Program-made: the position numbers and the translations under genes
In this document: positions 1 through 10,793 of the stretch, piece by piece
Layout of the letters: each line of letters opens with the position of its first letter
Position numbering within the stretch: the stretch's first letter is position 1
From: Nitzschia sp. pyKryTriq1
Lineage: Eukaryota; Bacillariophyta; Bacillariophyceae; Bacillariales; Bacillariaceae
Assembly: GCA_956465555.1 (NCBI GenBank)
Contig: OY101118.1
Location: 2,377,751 to 2,441,750 of the forward strand
Reading direction: 5' to 3'
Length of the DNA stretch: 64,000 nucleotides
The notes under the pieces: model-generated
Databases searched by the model: none
The model's input: the letters and a program-made list of their open reading frames with translations, nothing else
What the model was told of the DNA's origin: nothing

Positions 1-3000
1 CACATACATGGCGAAGGACGCGGTGTTACGATATTCGTCATCCCCCGATTCTTCGCCACCATCCAGGCCGCTCGGAATACTATGGCATGCTGCGTACAGT
101 GCTGCTCTCGCTCTTCGAACAAGTGAGATAGACTTTGATTCAAGCTGGCCGCCAAGATGCACCGATTCCTGGATCAAAGCTCGGAAAGTCGGCGCGCAGA
201 TGCAATGAAACGTTGAACATACTTGCGATGTTGATGCTGGTTGTTTGTCGGGTTGAATTCCTTGTCCAAAGCCAATGGCTCTGCCAGCTACTTCGGCGGC
301 TAGACGTCTTTCCTCAGGCACTGCATGCTTATGGTCAGACGACGGTCCTATTTCCAGCATAGATGCCAGATAATCTAACACTTGCATGGATACGATATGA
401 AATTCGCTGGGAATTCTCATTTTGGCTTCCTCCTTTGAGATGATAAAGTAGGATATGGGTACTCTCCGCAGTATCAGAAGAGGCGACAACTTTCTGAAGA
501 TTTCATGCTCAATGTTCTGCATTTCATCCATTTTGTCGGCGAAAAACTTGAAGAGCCTCTCCACCGCCAGCATTACTCTGAAGCGGGTACATTCGATCGA
601 ACTAAGGTTCACAGGTATGTCGTCACCGACGATTGCACCGAAGAATGCCAACAGGGCGACGCTGGAAGGGTGGCAGCTAATTGCTCTTGCTATGGCAGCG
701 AGCAAGTCAGCAAAACCGGTGTCGGGAAGTTTTGCGTCTTTCAAAAGAACACAGCGCCATCGGTCGCAGAACTTGGAGCATACAAGGTCTTTTGATGACT
801 CAGCTGCCCCACCTTCAGAATGTTTAGTATTAGTAAGGAAAGTAACCACTCCATCCACCATTGAACTCAAGGCGCCCCTCACGGCGTGGCTTTCCAAATT
901 CCATGTCAATATTGATGTTATTGATGATTCAATGTCGCTCGAGAACCCCTGCTGTTTCTTACATTGTTCGTACAACCCGAGCAGTTTGGGCATAGAGCGG
1001 CCCAGTTGTCCGGCAGACATGTCACCGAGGACAGCACGGTCATACACCAGTAAACAATTCCTAACATGGCAAGAAGTTGAGATTCCATCGATAAGCTTGT
1101 CTTGGACATAATCGCACAACAAGTGCTGTTTACTCATATTGTCTTCTGCAGGTAGCGAATGGCTGATACGGAAGGTCATAAGAATATAAAAGAAAATCCG
1201 AATAGTACATAATCCCATACCCTGTCTTGAGATAAGAGCCTCGATGGCTTTCACGCCATCCGGTAAGTCTAGGATGCCCTTCGCAACCAACCCGAAAATC
1301 GGCTCCAAGGGAGACTTATTGATGCTGTCCGTGTGATGACTTTCCAATTTGGAGTTGGAGACGACATCAAGTAATTGTTCCAACGATTTGGGCAGTCCCG
1401 GTACACTATGCGACCGAAGATCTGGTGGGAGCCCATTGGATTCGAACCAACTGAAGCTTCTGTGAAAACATACGCAGCCATATTACAGGCAGTGGGTGAG
1501 TTAAATCATATTTTCAGGTACAGTCTCTAGACTGCTACCAGTACTCACAGAATCAAAAGTACCATCTCGCATGTCTCCAATTCCTGAATATGCGGCAATA
1601 TATCCAGTACTTTGGCAGTAGTAGTGTCATCATGGGTGTTACTGTCAATCTGTTTGGTCGTGGAAAGGTGGGCGAGAACGCCCCGCACCAGTATCCCTTG
1701 ATCGACTGGATCCAATGAGGGCTGCTTCACCAGTTGCTTCCACACGCTCGAAAGATGTTGGGCACCAAAAAGCCGCGTTCTTGTCGCTAACACTTCTCCA
1801 CAAAACAAATGATAGAGCCCACCCCATTCACGAAAGTGATCATCATCATGATTGTCGTCAAGGGGAATCCCAAGCACCCGTTTTCTCCAATCCAGAATCA
1901 GTGGGTCCTTCCGACAGTGATGGTTGAAGCGGATCCAATCCTCCAGAAGTCGTAATTGTGCTTGATTTTTTGCAGAGGTTTTCTTCTTGCCTTGTTTCCA
2001 CTTAAGTTGGGTCTGTAGTAGACGATCAAGAGTGTCCACCAAATTCAAGAATATGGGAGTAGTCAATTGGCTCGTTTCTTTACTACCATTGCCAGCATCG
2101 TGTTTGCAGATCCAAACAACGAGCAAAGTACATGTGATCCAAGTCTCCTGGGCGAGAAATGTCCGACGAGGTTGCTCGGCGAGAATCAATATCCCAGGAA
2201 GGACTTTTTCTCGCCATACAACAATCTCGACGCCATTGGAAGGTGAGCTTTTCCTTCGATGTGTATTCTGTGCCTGCTGCGACAGTAGGAGATAATCTTG
2301 TATCCAAATAGTGAGTTGAAGTGCCTGAGTGCGATCTTGAGGCGTTTCTGAAGCATCAAGCCAACGCTGGAACATGGATGGATGGTGATGAAGTAATGAT
2401 TGGCTTAAGGGGGCCGTACTAGCATGATGGGACGATCTTGACTTGCTCGTCGTCGTCGTCGTCGTCAGACTGAATAGCCACTCCCAAGCCCAGGAAACCT
2501 CCATAGGTGTCCATTTCTCGACAACCACATCATTGTCATTCTCTACTGCCACCGCCGCCAAGAACTTCACATCATGATCGCCGGTATTATTATGCTTATT
2601 CTCCCATTTCATTCTCGCCAATTTTTGTTGAAATTCCAAGAAGGAAGTATTACTAGCGCCAGAGCTTTCCCCAGCGACAATGACAGGGAAAAGATCACTG
2701 CTGTGTATGGGATGATGAGGATGATTCAATGGAGTATCTATGGTGAAAGTGGGGTCAGACGACGGCGATGTCGCCCTTGTCAATGTCGATACCCCCGTAC
2801 TTGTAGATGCATTGTTGTTTGGTGGCTCTCGTATTATCAGAGTTTCTCGTTGTCGTTGTTGTCGAGTACTGGTAGAATAGAGGGTAGAGCTCTGTTCTTG
2901 GAATAAAAAATCCGCTGTTGTGGCCGGCTTTTGGATGCCGGTGACGGTACTTGTATTATTCGAGTGTTCTTGGTAGACCCGGACAATACCCCTCTCCTGC

Positions 3001-3836
3001 TCTTCCTTCCCCCCTAGAATGGATATGAGTGGCCGCAAGGGCGGTATCCTCTGCTCTTGCAAATCTTTAGAATGACGAGGATTCTCTTCTTGGTCGTCGT
3101 CCCCAGGATTGCCATCACCCTCCTCATCATCAATCACCGATATGAGAGGCTTGGAGTGCTTCCTACTACTACGAATGTCGTTTTTGACATCCTCATCAGC
3201 ATCATCATTGTGATTTGGATCTGCATCATTGTCTACCACCCAAAATGACAGAGGCGACGACAACGATGAAGTTGTGCTGGTGGTGGCGGACTGCTGGATG
3301 AGTGGTGCAGCACCACCAGAAGATGCACCCAAAGAACCCTCTTCCTCCTCAAACGACAACAAATCTTGACTTGCTTCTACTTGTCGTCGTGGTACCAGTA
3401 CTGGAACTGGTACTGGTACTTTCACTGGCGTTGACTTTTTGGTCGGTCGTCGTCGCGTCGTCTTGGATACTAAAAATCCTTTGGTAAAACCGCTACTACC
3501 ACCACCACCACCACCACCTTTGCTACTACCGCTTTTCTTGGTCGGAGACGTTTGGGATTGATTGATTTTGGTGCTAGTGGTAGTAGTGGTGGTGGTGGTG
3601 GTGGTGGTAGAAGTGCGTGTGGACGGTTTTTCGCGCAGCAAGAAACCTGATTTCATTATTCCAGACGACGATGCCTTCTTTTTCTTTCCCGCGACACCAA
3701 CATCATCAACAACATCCGTCGATGATATGTTCTTGTTTCTCTTTGTCGGATCATCAGCATCATCATCATCACCATCGTGTCCCAGCCGCGGAAGAAGAAA
3801 TCCACGTTGCAGACCCACTATCTCTGCTATGACCAT
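1..3836 (-). CDS. Large helical protein with disordered GFLL-repeat N-terminus, partial (runs off left edge); TELO2-like is a weak guess
   Basis: Two exons are visible. Exon 1 is 3836-1549 from an ATG, and exon 2 runs from 1459 to the window edge without a stop, giving at least 1,248 residues. The 89-bp intron (1460-1548) has a GTGAGT donor and a TTTTCACAG acceptor and restores the frame. Reading through it would stop at 1545. The first 400 residues are low complexity: Asp runs, a Thr run, a Gly run, and three GFLL/GFLV motifs at about residues 12, 64 and 120, each near basic residues. After that the protein is Leu-rich and helical, rich in Trp, with no membrane segment, and continues as regular helices in exon 2. 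I do not recognise the family firmly. The helical layout and a stretch resembling the start of the Tel2 C-terminal region suggest a TELO2 or TANGO6/RTP1-type assembly factor. Treat that as a guess. Confidence 0.75.
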
Positions 3837-4013
3837 GGTGGTGTTGACGACGATGACTCTGTGAACGAAAGATGCAGCATTACTTTATTGGGACTAACAA
3901 CTGCTGTGCCTACATGGATGATGCCCATGGCCGACGTTCGATACGAGTAACGATATCGAACATCGCCAATCGCCGTCCGAAGTCTGAGAAGTCTGGAGGA
4001 AAAAAAGCTACGT

Positions 4014-4955
4014 GTGGCATGGCCACCCCCAACGAACGAAGGACAGACAAGAAGTCGAACGAACACCCAAACCCGAAACCGATACCAAGAGAGACGACCG
4101 ATGAACCTCATAAGATCATCGAGTCAACCTCGGTCGGTGAACGACCGAGTGAACCTCGGAGAGTACTCGGAGCTAATCTACGGGTACTGCCTCCTCCGAT
4201 TGTTCCACTTCATCGTGGCCCTCCGACTGGCCCACCCAGACAAGACCATCTTCCTAGCAAAATTCGATTATTCGGATGCGTACAGGAGACTACACCACCA
4301 CGGACAATCCGCCCTGATGCAGATACTAGTGTTCGGGGCGTGGGCGGTCATCATGCTCCGCCTCACCTTCGGAGGGTCCCCGAACCCAGCGGCCTGGTGC
4401 ACGATTTCGGAGATGGTGACGGACCTGGCGAACGAGCTTCTGGTCGACGAGAGCTGGGACCCCAGCATCACATTCCCACCGTCAAGGAAGGAGGTACCGC
4501 TACCGAAACGAAACGGGAGAGGAAATGTTGTCGCGAAAGCAAGGGAGATGGCATACAGGATCCCAATGACTGTGCCAGCGAGGACAGACGACTTCGTTGA
4601 CGACTTGATTAACGTCTGCATCGACGACGCAGCATGGCTGGAAAGGGGTGGTAAATGCGTGCCGCTGGCGGTACACGTGACGAGCCGGCCTCATGCAGGA
4701 GACGACGAGCCGATCAAACGTCGACCCAATCTGAGCCCTGCCAAGGTCGAAGCCGAGGGGACTCATGCAGAAGTCCAGATCGTCCTCGGTTGGGAACTCG
4801 ATGGCAGGGCCCTGTTATGCACGCTACCAAAGGACAAATACTTGTCCTGGACGATGGAACTCAAGGGAATAGTGAAGAACATGAGCCCGTCGGTGGTCGA
4901 CCTTTCAGGAACCGACGCGAACAACCAAGGCGACGAGATGAGGCTGGATTTCTAG
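4014..4955 (+). mobile_element. Reverse-transcriptase domain remnant of a retroelement
   Basis: The open frame carries the core motifs of a reverse transcriptase in order: KFDYSDAYRRLHH (motif A, first catalytic Asp), FGGSPNPAAWC (motif B), TDDFVDDLI (motif C, the paired catalytic Asp in an FVDD setting), then LGWELDGRALLCTLP and KDKYLSW, which fit the thumb-side primer-grip region. The AYRRLH...FGG.PNP..WC style matches RT fragments often seen in stramenopile genomes. No gag, protease, RNase H, integrase or recombinase is recognisable, and the frame begins inside a direct repeat that recurs 1.1 kb downstream without the RT. It is therefore most likely a dead fragment. Codon use and G+C look higher than in neighbouring genes. 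The RT call is firm, but the element class (Ty3, DIRS-like or other) is not resolvable here. Confidence 0.75.
4018..4134 (+). repeat. Direct repeat A, copy 1 (117 bp)
   Basis: This copy matches 5157-5273 essentially base for base. It begins with CATGGCCACCCCC and ends with CCTCGGT. It lies at the 5' side of the reverse-transcriptase frame. Confidence 0.93.
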
Positions 4956-4963
4956 TTCAATGG

Positions 4964-5158
4964 CCGCCCGCCATCCCTTCACACCTTGACAAGGACGAGG
5001 CAAGGAGATGTACCCAAGGGTATCCCCGAGAGAGGACGATCCTGCTACGCAAATCGGAATCGATCAGGGGCATAGGCCAACGAATTATTTCACTAACAGT
5101 ACTATACCATCGGTCTACAGTGTCCGAGAGAGTTGAGGGTTTGTTGGCGCCTGCGCCA
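4964..5158 (+). repeat. Direct repeat B, copy 1 (195 bp)
   Basis: This copy matches 5321-5515 with the same length and apparently no mismatches. It starts CCGCCCGCCATCCC and ends GCGCCTGCGCCA. It directly follows the RT frame, so order A-RT-B is followed by A-(47 bp)-B. Confidence 0.93.
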
Positions 5159-5273
5159 TGGCCACCCCCAACGAACGAAGGACAGACAAGAAGTCGAACG
5201 AACACCCAAACCCGAAACCGATACCAAGAGAGACGACCGATGAACCTCATAAGATCATCGAGTCAACCTCGGT
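5157..5273 (+). repeat. Direct repeat A, copy 2 (117 bp)
   Basis: Second copy of the 4018-4134 repeat. It starts within the last two bases of repeat B copy 1 and is followed by only 47 bp before repeat B copy 2. In copy 1 the corresponding interval holds the reverse transcriptase. Confidence 0.93.
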
Positions 5274-5320
5274 ATCGCAAATCCCAACTTCGGAATTCTA
5301 GATTAATTAGCTTTAAAAAC

Positions 5321-5515
5321 CCGCCCGCCATCCCTTCACACCTTGACAAGGACGAGGCAAGGAGATGTACCCAAGGGTATCCCCGAGAGAGGACGATCCT
5401 GCTACGCAAATCGGAATCGATCAGGGGCATAGGCCAACGAATTATTTCACTAACAGTACTATACCATCGGTCTACAGTGTCCGAGAGAGTTGAGGGTTTG
5501 TTGGCGCCTGCGCCA
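5321..5515 (+). repeat. Direct repeat B, copy 2 (195 bp)
   Basis: Second copy of 4964-5158. It closes a second, RT-less A-B unit. The near-perfect identity of both repeat pairs indicates a recent duplication. Confidence 0.93.
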
Positions 5516-5587
5516 GAAGTTGGAATCAAACAATCGAACGAGTCGTCGTCGGATAGATAAAAGTGATCGGACTAGTCGGAAAAAGCT

Positions 5588-5706
5588 GTACTCGTACGTG
5601 TGTACGTACCGTTAGGTACACGTTACCGCGGTACTGGACCAGTACCGGTACAGTACGCGGTACAAGTACCGGTAGTAGTCTACCGGTACTCTACTACCGG
5701 TAGTAC
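5588..5706. repeat. GTAC/GGTACC-rich palindromic array
   Basis: Dense run of overlapping GTAC, CGTAC, ACCGGT and GGTAC words, most of them self-complementary. It is followed to about 5950 by CTAGTAGTA/CTCTACTAC-rich sequence. No gene is seen at 5561-5991. Confidence 0.8.
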
Positions 5707-5991
5707 ATAGAGACCTGCACAATACTGTAGCACCTGTACTCTACTACCGTGAACTCTTTAGAGTACAGTAGATACAGTAATAGACGAGACCGCTCTACTC
5801 TACTCTCTACTAGTCTAGAGCTAGTAGTAGTAGGTACGTACGAATACTTTCTTTCTTCTCCAGACGGCTGCGTGCCATACAAGTACAGTAGCATGCGATG
5901 CCATTCGTAGTCTGATGTATGCTACTCGTAACATTCTAGTAGCCTAGTAGTAGAGTGTACATGAGGGTAGCTGTAGCGATAATTAGTTACG

Positions 5992-6612
5992 TTATCTTCC
6001 CATTACCAGTTGTATCATTACAGAAGCTGGCATGTTGGAGGGGCAGAGTGCATTTCTCCGTACTGGAAGCGCCGGTGGTTCGTCTTGATCATGACGAGGA
6101 GAGGATGATGATGGTGACGATTCTTCGTCTTCTTCGACTGCACTCTCCTTGCAGCGGAGCCATTCGAGATCATCGAGGGGACACGACTTGGGTGCAGGGC
6201 GTCTTCGTCGCGTGCCTGCTGGTTCTACTACAAGCAAAGATTTTCTTGTGCTTTTGCTTCTTTCCTCCATTTTGTGCTGGCCGCTGCCGCTTAGTACTAC
6301 GCTCGATGGAGAGGCTGATGCGGGGTGGGGATAGGAGCAAGAAGAGCATCCATCATAATTATCCAACATCATCATGCGCATTCTTCTTCGTTTGTTGCTT
6401 CGACAGCAATTGTTCATTTTAGGAGTGCGAGATCCGCAAAAGGCATCGTCCATTGGCGGGGGCGGGGGCGTAATATCGTGCGATGATACGTCAACGTCGT
6501 CGTCGTCGTCTTCGATCGATATTCTTCCAACGCCAGAGTACATCACTTCTTCTTCAGCGATCTCCAAGCTGTAAAGTCGAGGAACGGGTGCGTGTGGAAG
6601 CACCATTATCAT
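5992..6612 (-). CDS. Hypothetical low-complexity protein (206 aa)
   Basis: Open frame from an ATG at 6612. It holds an Asp run, a Pro run, a basic Arg/Met patch (SNKRRRMRMMM), a small Cys cluster, a second RRRR patch and a Ser-rich acidic segment. There is no recognisable domain, signal peptide or membrane span. The conserved-looking start and mixed composition make a real gene plausible, and its start faces the 2OG oxygenase gene across a shared intergenic region that contains a GTAC array. A 3' exon beyond 5992 is possible. The function is unknown, and a spurious frame cannot be excluded. Confidence 0.4.
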   Translation of the reverse strand: MIMVLPHAPVPRLYSLEIAEEEVMYSGVGRISIEDDDDDVDVSSHDITPPPPPMDDAFCGSRTPKMNNCCRSNKRRRMRMMMLDNYDGCSSCSYPHPASASPSSVVLSGSGQHKMEERSKSTRKSLLVVEPAGTRRRRPAPKSCPLDDLEWLRCKESAVEEDEESSPSSSSPRHDQDEPPALPVRRNALCPSNMPASVMIQLVMGR

Positions 6613-7449
6613 CCTCGTCGTCTACGAAATTGCTTTGGTTTGGTTCGATGGTCGCTCGGTAAGGTTCGTATCCATCGAAACTGTGTGGAAGGTTACTCTA
6701 GAGTAGTAACAGGGGCGAAAAAATCATGGATGTGCTGTTGTTGACGGAAAGCACGATCGAATTCAACCAAAAATTCGTGGTCGCTCACTACGTGTACTGT
6801 AGTACTACTACTACATACGTATGCATGCGGCAGTTTCAAGTTTTTTTAACCCGCAATTTCGGCCATTTATTTCATTCCCGCCGTTCTCGACACCTTAAGT
6901 GATCGGACATTGTACATGATTTCTAAATATAGCCCTTTGATGTCGCATCCAACTCCGACTAACCACTCACTACTCCGTTGAGCACCTTCTTGTGCCGGCT
7001 TGCGTCAGACTTGGACCATCACAGTACAGTACCAGGTACGGTACAAGTTCTGTACGAACTTTAGTGGTACCAGGTACAGTACGTACTGTGCCGGTACAAG
7101 TACGTACTCTACTAGAGTGGGCGGATGGACCAGGCGGGCGGGGAGAACCGAACCGCGAGTGCATCATGTTTTGCCTTCGGTTTCGCCTTTAGCCTTCGCA
7201 CACTCACAACAAACAACAATGACGATGACGATGACGACGATGGAATCATCATCATCATCATCATCATCACGCCACAGCGGGCTTTGATCTACTTGTCGCC
7301 GCGACGAGCTCGGCTTGTACAAGTACGGTGACCTCCTTGTTTCTTTTAGCTTTCCCCAGACTGAAGAATCATCTTTTCTACAGTACAAGTACCATCCAGA
7401 CAGTACGAATTACGAATACACTTTTACTACTCGTACACTTTATCATTCC
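6613..7449. other. Divergent intergenic region with microsatellite
   Basis: Lies between the start of the minus-strand hypothetical gene and the plus-strand oxygenase. It holds a GTAC array (7024-7107) and an (ATC)/(GAC)-type trinucleotide run at about 7217-7270. Frames in this stretch are short and repeat-driven, and no further gene is supported. Confidence 0.6.
7024..7107. repeat. GTAC/GGTACC-rich palindromic array
   Basis: Closely spaced GTAC words with several GGTACC/CAGGTAC motifs, about 340 bp upstream of the oxygenase ATG. Confidence 0.75.
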
Positions 7450-8445
7450 ATGGGTCGAACCAAGCCAGTGGCCAAACGCCGTCGAATCGACGACGAGGAT
7501 GCGGAGAAACGGGCCATCGAGGCGCTGCAAAGTATTCCCCAGGAGCAAGTGGAGGCAGCCGCCGCTCTCGCCACGAGGGAAAGTTGCGGGTACTGGCCCA
7601 AGGTAGAAGATGACGAGCAGCAGCAGGTGCTGCCAGATTGGTTGACGGGCTTGGGAGTGTCGATGACTATGCCGCCGCCACATGGCCAGGTTTTGAAAGC
7701 GCTGCACGAGAAAATCAAGCAAGAAGCGAGCGTTTGGACATCATGGTCTGGGTCTCAAGAAGACCCTCGCAAGCGGGCTTTTGGATTTCTTCCAGGAACT
7801 CTGGGCTACGACCCGAAAATACGAGAGAGGTTGGATATTTCCACCCCTTGGAGCACCGATGACACGAGTGATGAACGCCAACGGAATCAACGCGCCATGG
7901 TGGTTTTGGATGATTCGAATTCGCTCCCGGAGGGTACACAGGAGGCTATCGATTACCTTTGTCAGTCGTTCTCCAAGCAAATGCCAGAGTCTTGTTGGCC
8001 GCTGCGAAAATATCTACAGTACTCCAATTTGGTAGCTGCACAGCCGAATCTGCATTGTGGAAGAGAATTGCTTCCTACGCATTTTGATCATCCACAGAAG
8101 GATGGGTTTGGTGTCATTATTGTTACCATCAGTATTGAAGGCTCAGGAACGATTTTGTTGGAGGATTCGTTGGGCAAGCTCAAGCGAACCATGCAGGTAT
8201 CTCAAGGACAAGCCTATATGATTAGTGGGAAGGCTCGAGATGCATGTGCTCATGGTGTGCTGGCTGCATCGGGCGAACGCGAATCGTTGAATCTACGATT
8301 TGGACTGCACGATTTGGAAGTGGGCACTGCCCATCCAATGGCACTATCCAGTGACGTCCTTCGGCATTGGGACGCTTCCATCGCCACAAGCAACGATGAA
8401 GCGAAAAAGGCCCATACCACGATTCTCGAGACTACTAGTAGCTAG
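7450..8445 (+). CDS. 2-oxoglutarate/Fe(II)-dependent dioxygenase-fold protein (331 aa)
   Basis: The ATG at 7450 is chosen because an upstream in-frame extension reads through GTAC-type repeat sequence. A basic start (KPVAKRRR) resembles a nuclear localisation signal. The C-terminal half has the facial-triad pattern of a double-stranded beta-helix dioxygenase: THFDHP supplies the HxD, CAHGVL about 65 residues later supplies the distal His, and LNLRFGLH supplies an Arg that would hold 2-oxoglutarate. The segment between reads as alternating beta strands (GFGVIIVTISIEGSGTILLE). The layout is AlkB-like. Family members hydroxylate or demethylate nucleic acids or proteins, and the substrate here is not deducible. 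The fold call is fairly secure and the subfamily is not. Confidence 0.7.
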   Translation: MGRTKPVAKRRRIDDEDAEKRAIEALQSIPQEQVEAAAALATRESCGYWPKVEDDEQQQVLPDWLTGLGVSMTMPPPHGQVLKALHEKIKQEASVWTSWSGSQEDPRKRAFGFLPGTLGYDPKIRERLDISTPWSTDDTSDERQRNQRAMVVLDDSNSLPEGTQEAIDYLCQSFSKQMPESCWPLRKYLQYSNLVAAQPNLHCGRELLPTHFDHPQKDGFGVIIVTISIEGSGTILLEDSLGKLKRTMQVSQGQAYMISGKARDACAHGVLAASGERESLNLRFGLHDLEVGTAHPMALSSDVLRHWDASIATSNDEAKKAHTTILETTSS

Positions 8446-9510
8446 TACGAAGTCCTGCACATAAATATGTAGCTAATACTCGTAGAGTTGACAAAAAAAT
8501 CGGAAACAGATGAAGGGCGTCGAAGTAGTTATAGACTACTCGAGGAATTGACTGTCCAACGAACTAGGGCACCTGGTTCATGGTACCATTATTCTGCAAG
8601 GCTGCTCTGCAGAAGTAAAGGCAAGTAGTAGTGATGAGCTCGTCATAGCTTCCACGCACCGCCTCAAAAATGACTGCTCTAATAACGTCAGCAAGGTACG
8701 TGTAGTTACTAAATTAGACAGTGCACTTTTCGCCGCTGGAAGATAGTCTCTACTCTAGTAGAGAGAGCAGTACATAGAGTAGCAGTAATGTGATAATAGT
8801 AGAGACTAGCCTAGCTAGTAGGTCTACCCAAGAACAAAATATGAATGGGTTACTGATATCGTGAAGCTGCGAAGTATCCCTACCGGTACCAGGTACCAGG
8901 TACAGTACTGGTACGGTACCGCAGCGGCACAGTACCGGTACCGTACCCCGTGCCGTACCAGGTACTGTCTACAGTACCCGTGTACGGTACCAGGTGGTAC
9001 GGTACCGGTATGGTAGAGAGGGAAGCTGTGTGCGCGCCCCAACGCACAGAACAAAGCCACGTGGAAGCACGTCAACGGATATTGTTTGTGTGTTGAGGAC
9101 CACCACGACTGAAGGCGCTTCCCTCAATTCCGATCATGTGCCCAAAGGCCAAAAATTTGAATTGTAACTTGTAACCCTGGCTTTGCGTGGGGATGTCACC
9201 ACGTGTGGGAACCAAACGCAACATGTGTGAACAATTTTAAACTGTTGGTAGAACAACAAGAATGAACCATTTCCATGTGAGACTGACTCGGGAACCTTCT
9301 TTGCACCTTCGTAGGCCGAAAATAGATGCGGGTACTAAAAAACTTCGATAGGATGCAAAAAATGATCCCACTCCATGACAAATCCTTCCGACAGTATCAG
9401 TATTGGTATTGCCATCATGTCAAGAAAGAATCAGTCTTTTCTTCTCATAAAATCAACTTTGCTGCTCAATTACATTCGCAACAACTGCCTCTCACCTCGC
9501 GTACAATACC
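8446..9510. other. Intergenic region between oxygenase and FAS1 genes
   Basis: Holds a long GTAC/GGTACC array (8881-9010) and CTAGTAG-rich stretches, with no supportable gene. The last 500 bp before the FAS1 gene is ordinary unique sequence and presumably carries its promoter and 5' UTR. Confidence 0.6.
8881..9010. repeat. GTAC/GGTACC-rich palindromic array
   Basis: About 130 bp made largely of GGTACC, CAGGTAC, GGTACGGTAC and ACCGGTA words, about 500 bp upstream of the FAS1 gene. Confidence 0.85.
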
Positions 9511-10122
9511 ATGAAACTTTCTCTCGTCGCCTTACTTTTCAGTGCCGTGGCACCCTTGGTGTCGTCTCAAGGCAACACCATTGCCGATCTCGTTCAGACT
9601 GATCCATCGATGACATATCTCTCTGGCCTCCTTGGAAACCTTGGACTCCTCGATGATCTTGCTGTCGATGGAAGCTTCACTCTTTTTGCTCCCAGCGACG
9701 ACGCGTTCGGCGCCGTTGCTCTTGAACTCGAATCATGGGACACTGATCTCCTTATGCGATGTGTCCTGTACCACGTTATTTCGGGAGAAGCGATTCCTCG
9801 AACCGGATTTGTTTCTGGCACTGAGTATCCGCTCAACGCTGTGCCATTGGATATTGCTGCGATTCCTAACAATCCCAACTTCATCTACGTGAGTGGTACT
9901 GCTGCCCGAGTGGTTGGAACTTCCATTGTAGCTTCAAATGGAATCATCCACAGGGTCAATAAGGTCTTGATCCCTCCTCCCCCACTCCCCAAAACAACTA
10001 TGAACGGTGCTAGTATTGGCAATGTTAGCGCATCGACTAATGGTGGCAAAACGACGAACAATGGTGCTGGTGGCGGCGACAAGAAAAAGAAGGACGACAA
10101 GAAGAAAAAGAAGGGCAACTAG
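9511..10122 (+). CDS. Secreted single-domain fasciclin (FAS1) protein (203 aa)
   Basis: An N-terminal signal peptide (about residues 1-19, ending VSSQ) precedes one FAS1 domain. The domain hallmarks are visible: TLFAPSDDAF (H1 region), CVLYHVISGE (the YH motif) and ASNGIIHRVNKVLIPP (H2 region). After about residue 160 the chain becomes a Pro-, then Asn/Gly-, then Lys/Asp-rich tail of simple sequence. FAS1 domains mediate cell-surface or matrix adhesion, so a role in the extracellular matrix is inferred. There is no membrane anchor or obvious GPI signal, and the very basic tail could bind silica or acidic polysaccharide (speculative). The ATG lies immediately before the signal peptide, with no alternative. 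Confidence 0.9.
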   Translation: MKLSLVALLFSAVAPLVSSQGNTIADLVQTDPSMTYLSGLLGNLGLLDDLAVDGSFTLFAPSDDAFGAVALELESWDTDLLMRCVLYHVISGEAIPRTGFVSGTEYPLNAVPLDIAAIPNNPNFIYVSGTAARVVGTSIVASNGIIHRVNKVLIPPPPLPKTTMNGASIGNVSASTNGGKTTNNGAGGGDKKKKDDKKKKKGN

Positions 10123-10533
10123 AGTCGTCAAGAACCTCCCTACGTAGTGGTGGGACCAGGTGGGATGACCACTCTCTTCTACTAGAGGTACAATCAGCAC
10201 AATCATATAGACGAATATAGACGCCGCTTACAAATCATTCACCAAATCATACTTATTTTCTCTCGTAAGAACGATGGCAGCCGATCTTCAACTTGTTTCT
10301 ACCAAGTAGGAGGAGAGAATGCGGCTGCTAGTACTAATAAGCATGGTCATACTAGAGTATGGTTGTAGTACTAGAGTACTAGCCAGCGGTAGCTACTAGT
10401 ACTAGTAGCCACCAGAGTTGTTAGTACACTAATGATCATTCCGAATACGGCGGCTCGACGAGTAGATGATAAATGACGACGTACGTGTACTAGCAAATGC
10501 TCTCGCAAATCGCAAGAATTCGGTAATGCATCA

Positions 10534-10571
10534 TCTCTCTCTCTCTCTCTCTACTAGCGAGAGAGAGAGTG
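10534..10571. repeat. (TC)n/(GA)n self-complementary hairpin
   Basis: A TC run is followed after a short ACTAGC loop by a GA run, so the two microsatellite arms can pair in cis. Confidence 0.7.
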
Positions 10572-10669
10572 TGTTGTCTACTATCATTCTTATCATCATC
10601 TACGGTCCAAGAAGTCAAGTACTGTACTAGATGATTCGACTCTGTTGACTCAATTCAAAGATTTTTCGC

Positions 10670-10793
10670 GACCGTACTCGTACTACCTCGGTCGGTGACG
10701 ACTCCTCTGTAGACTACAGTAGACGAAATCCTACAGTATGTACTGGTACATGTCCGCTGCGCGAGAGTACGTACCAGGTACTTCGTGCTGTAC
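10670..10793. repeat. GTAC-rich cluster, weaker copy
   Basis: Scattered GTAC and CAGGTAC words about 450 bp upstream of the RIO kinase gene, less dense than the other arrays. Confidence 0.5.

Noticed and set aside
3562-3864. Val- and Ser-rich plus-strand frames
   Set aside because: Antisense shadows of the Thr and Asp/Glu runs in the minus-strand gene.
4655-5560. 301-residue plus-strand frame across the retroelement repeats
   Set aside because: Shifted frame over the RT and both repeat copies, with the same peptide appearing twice because of the DNA repeat. The RT motifs are in the other frame.
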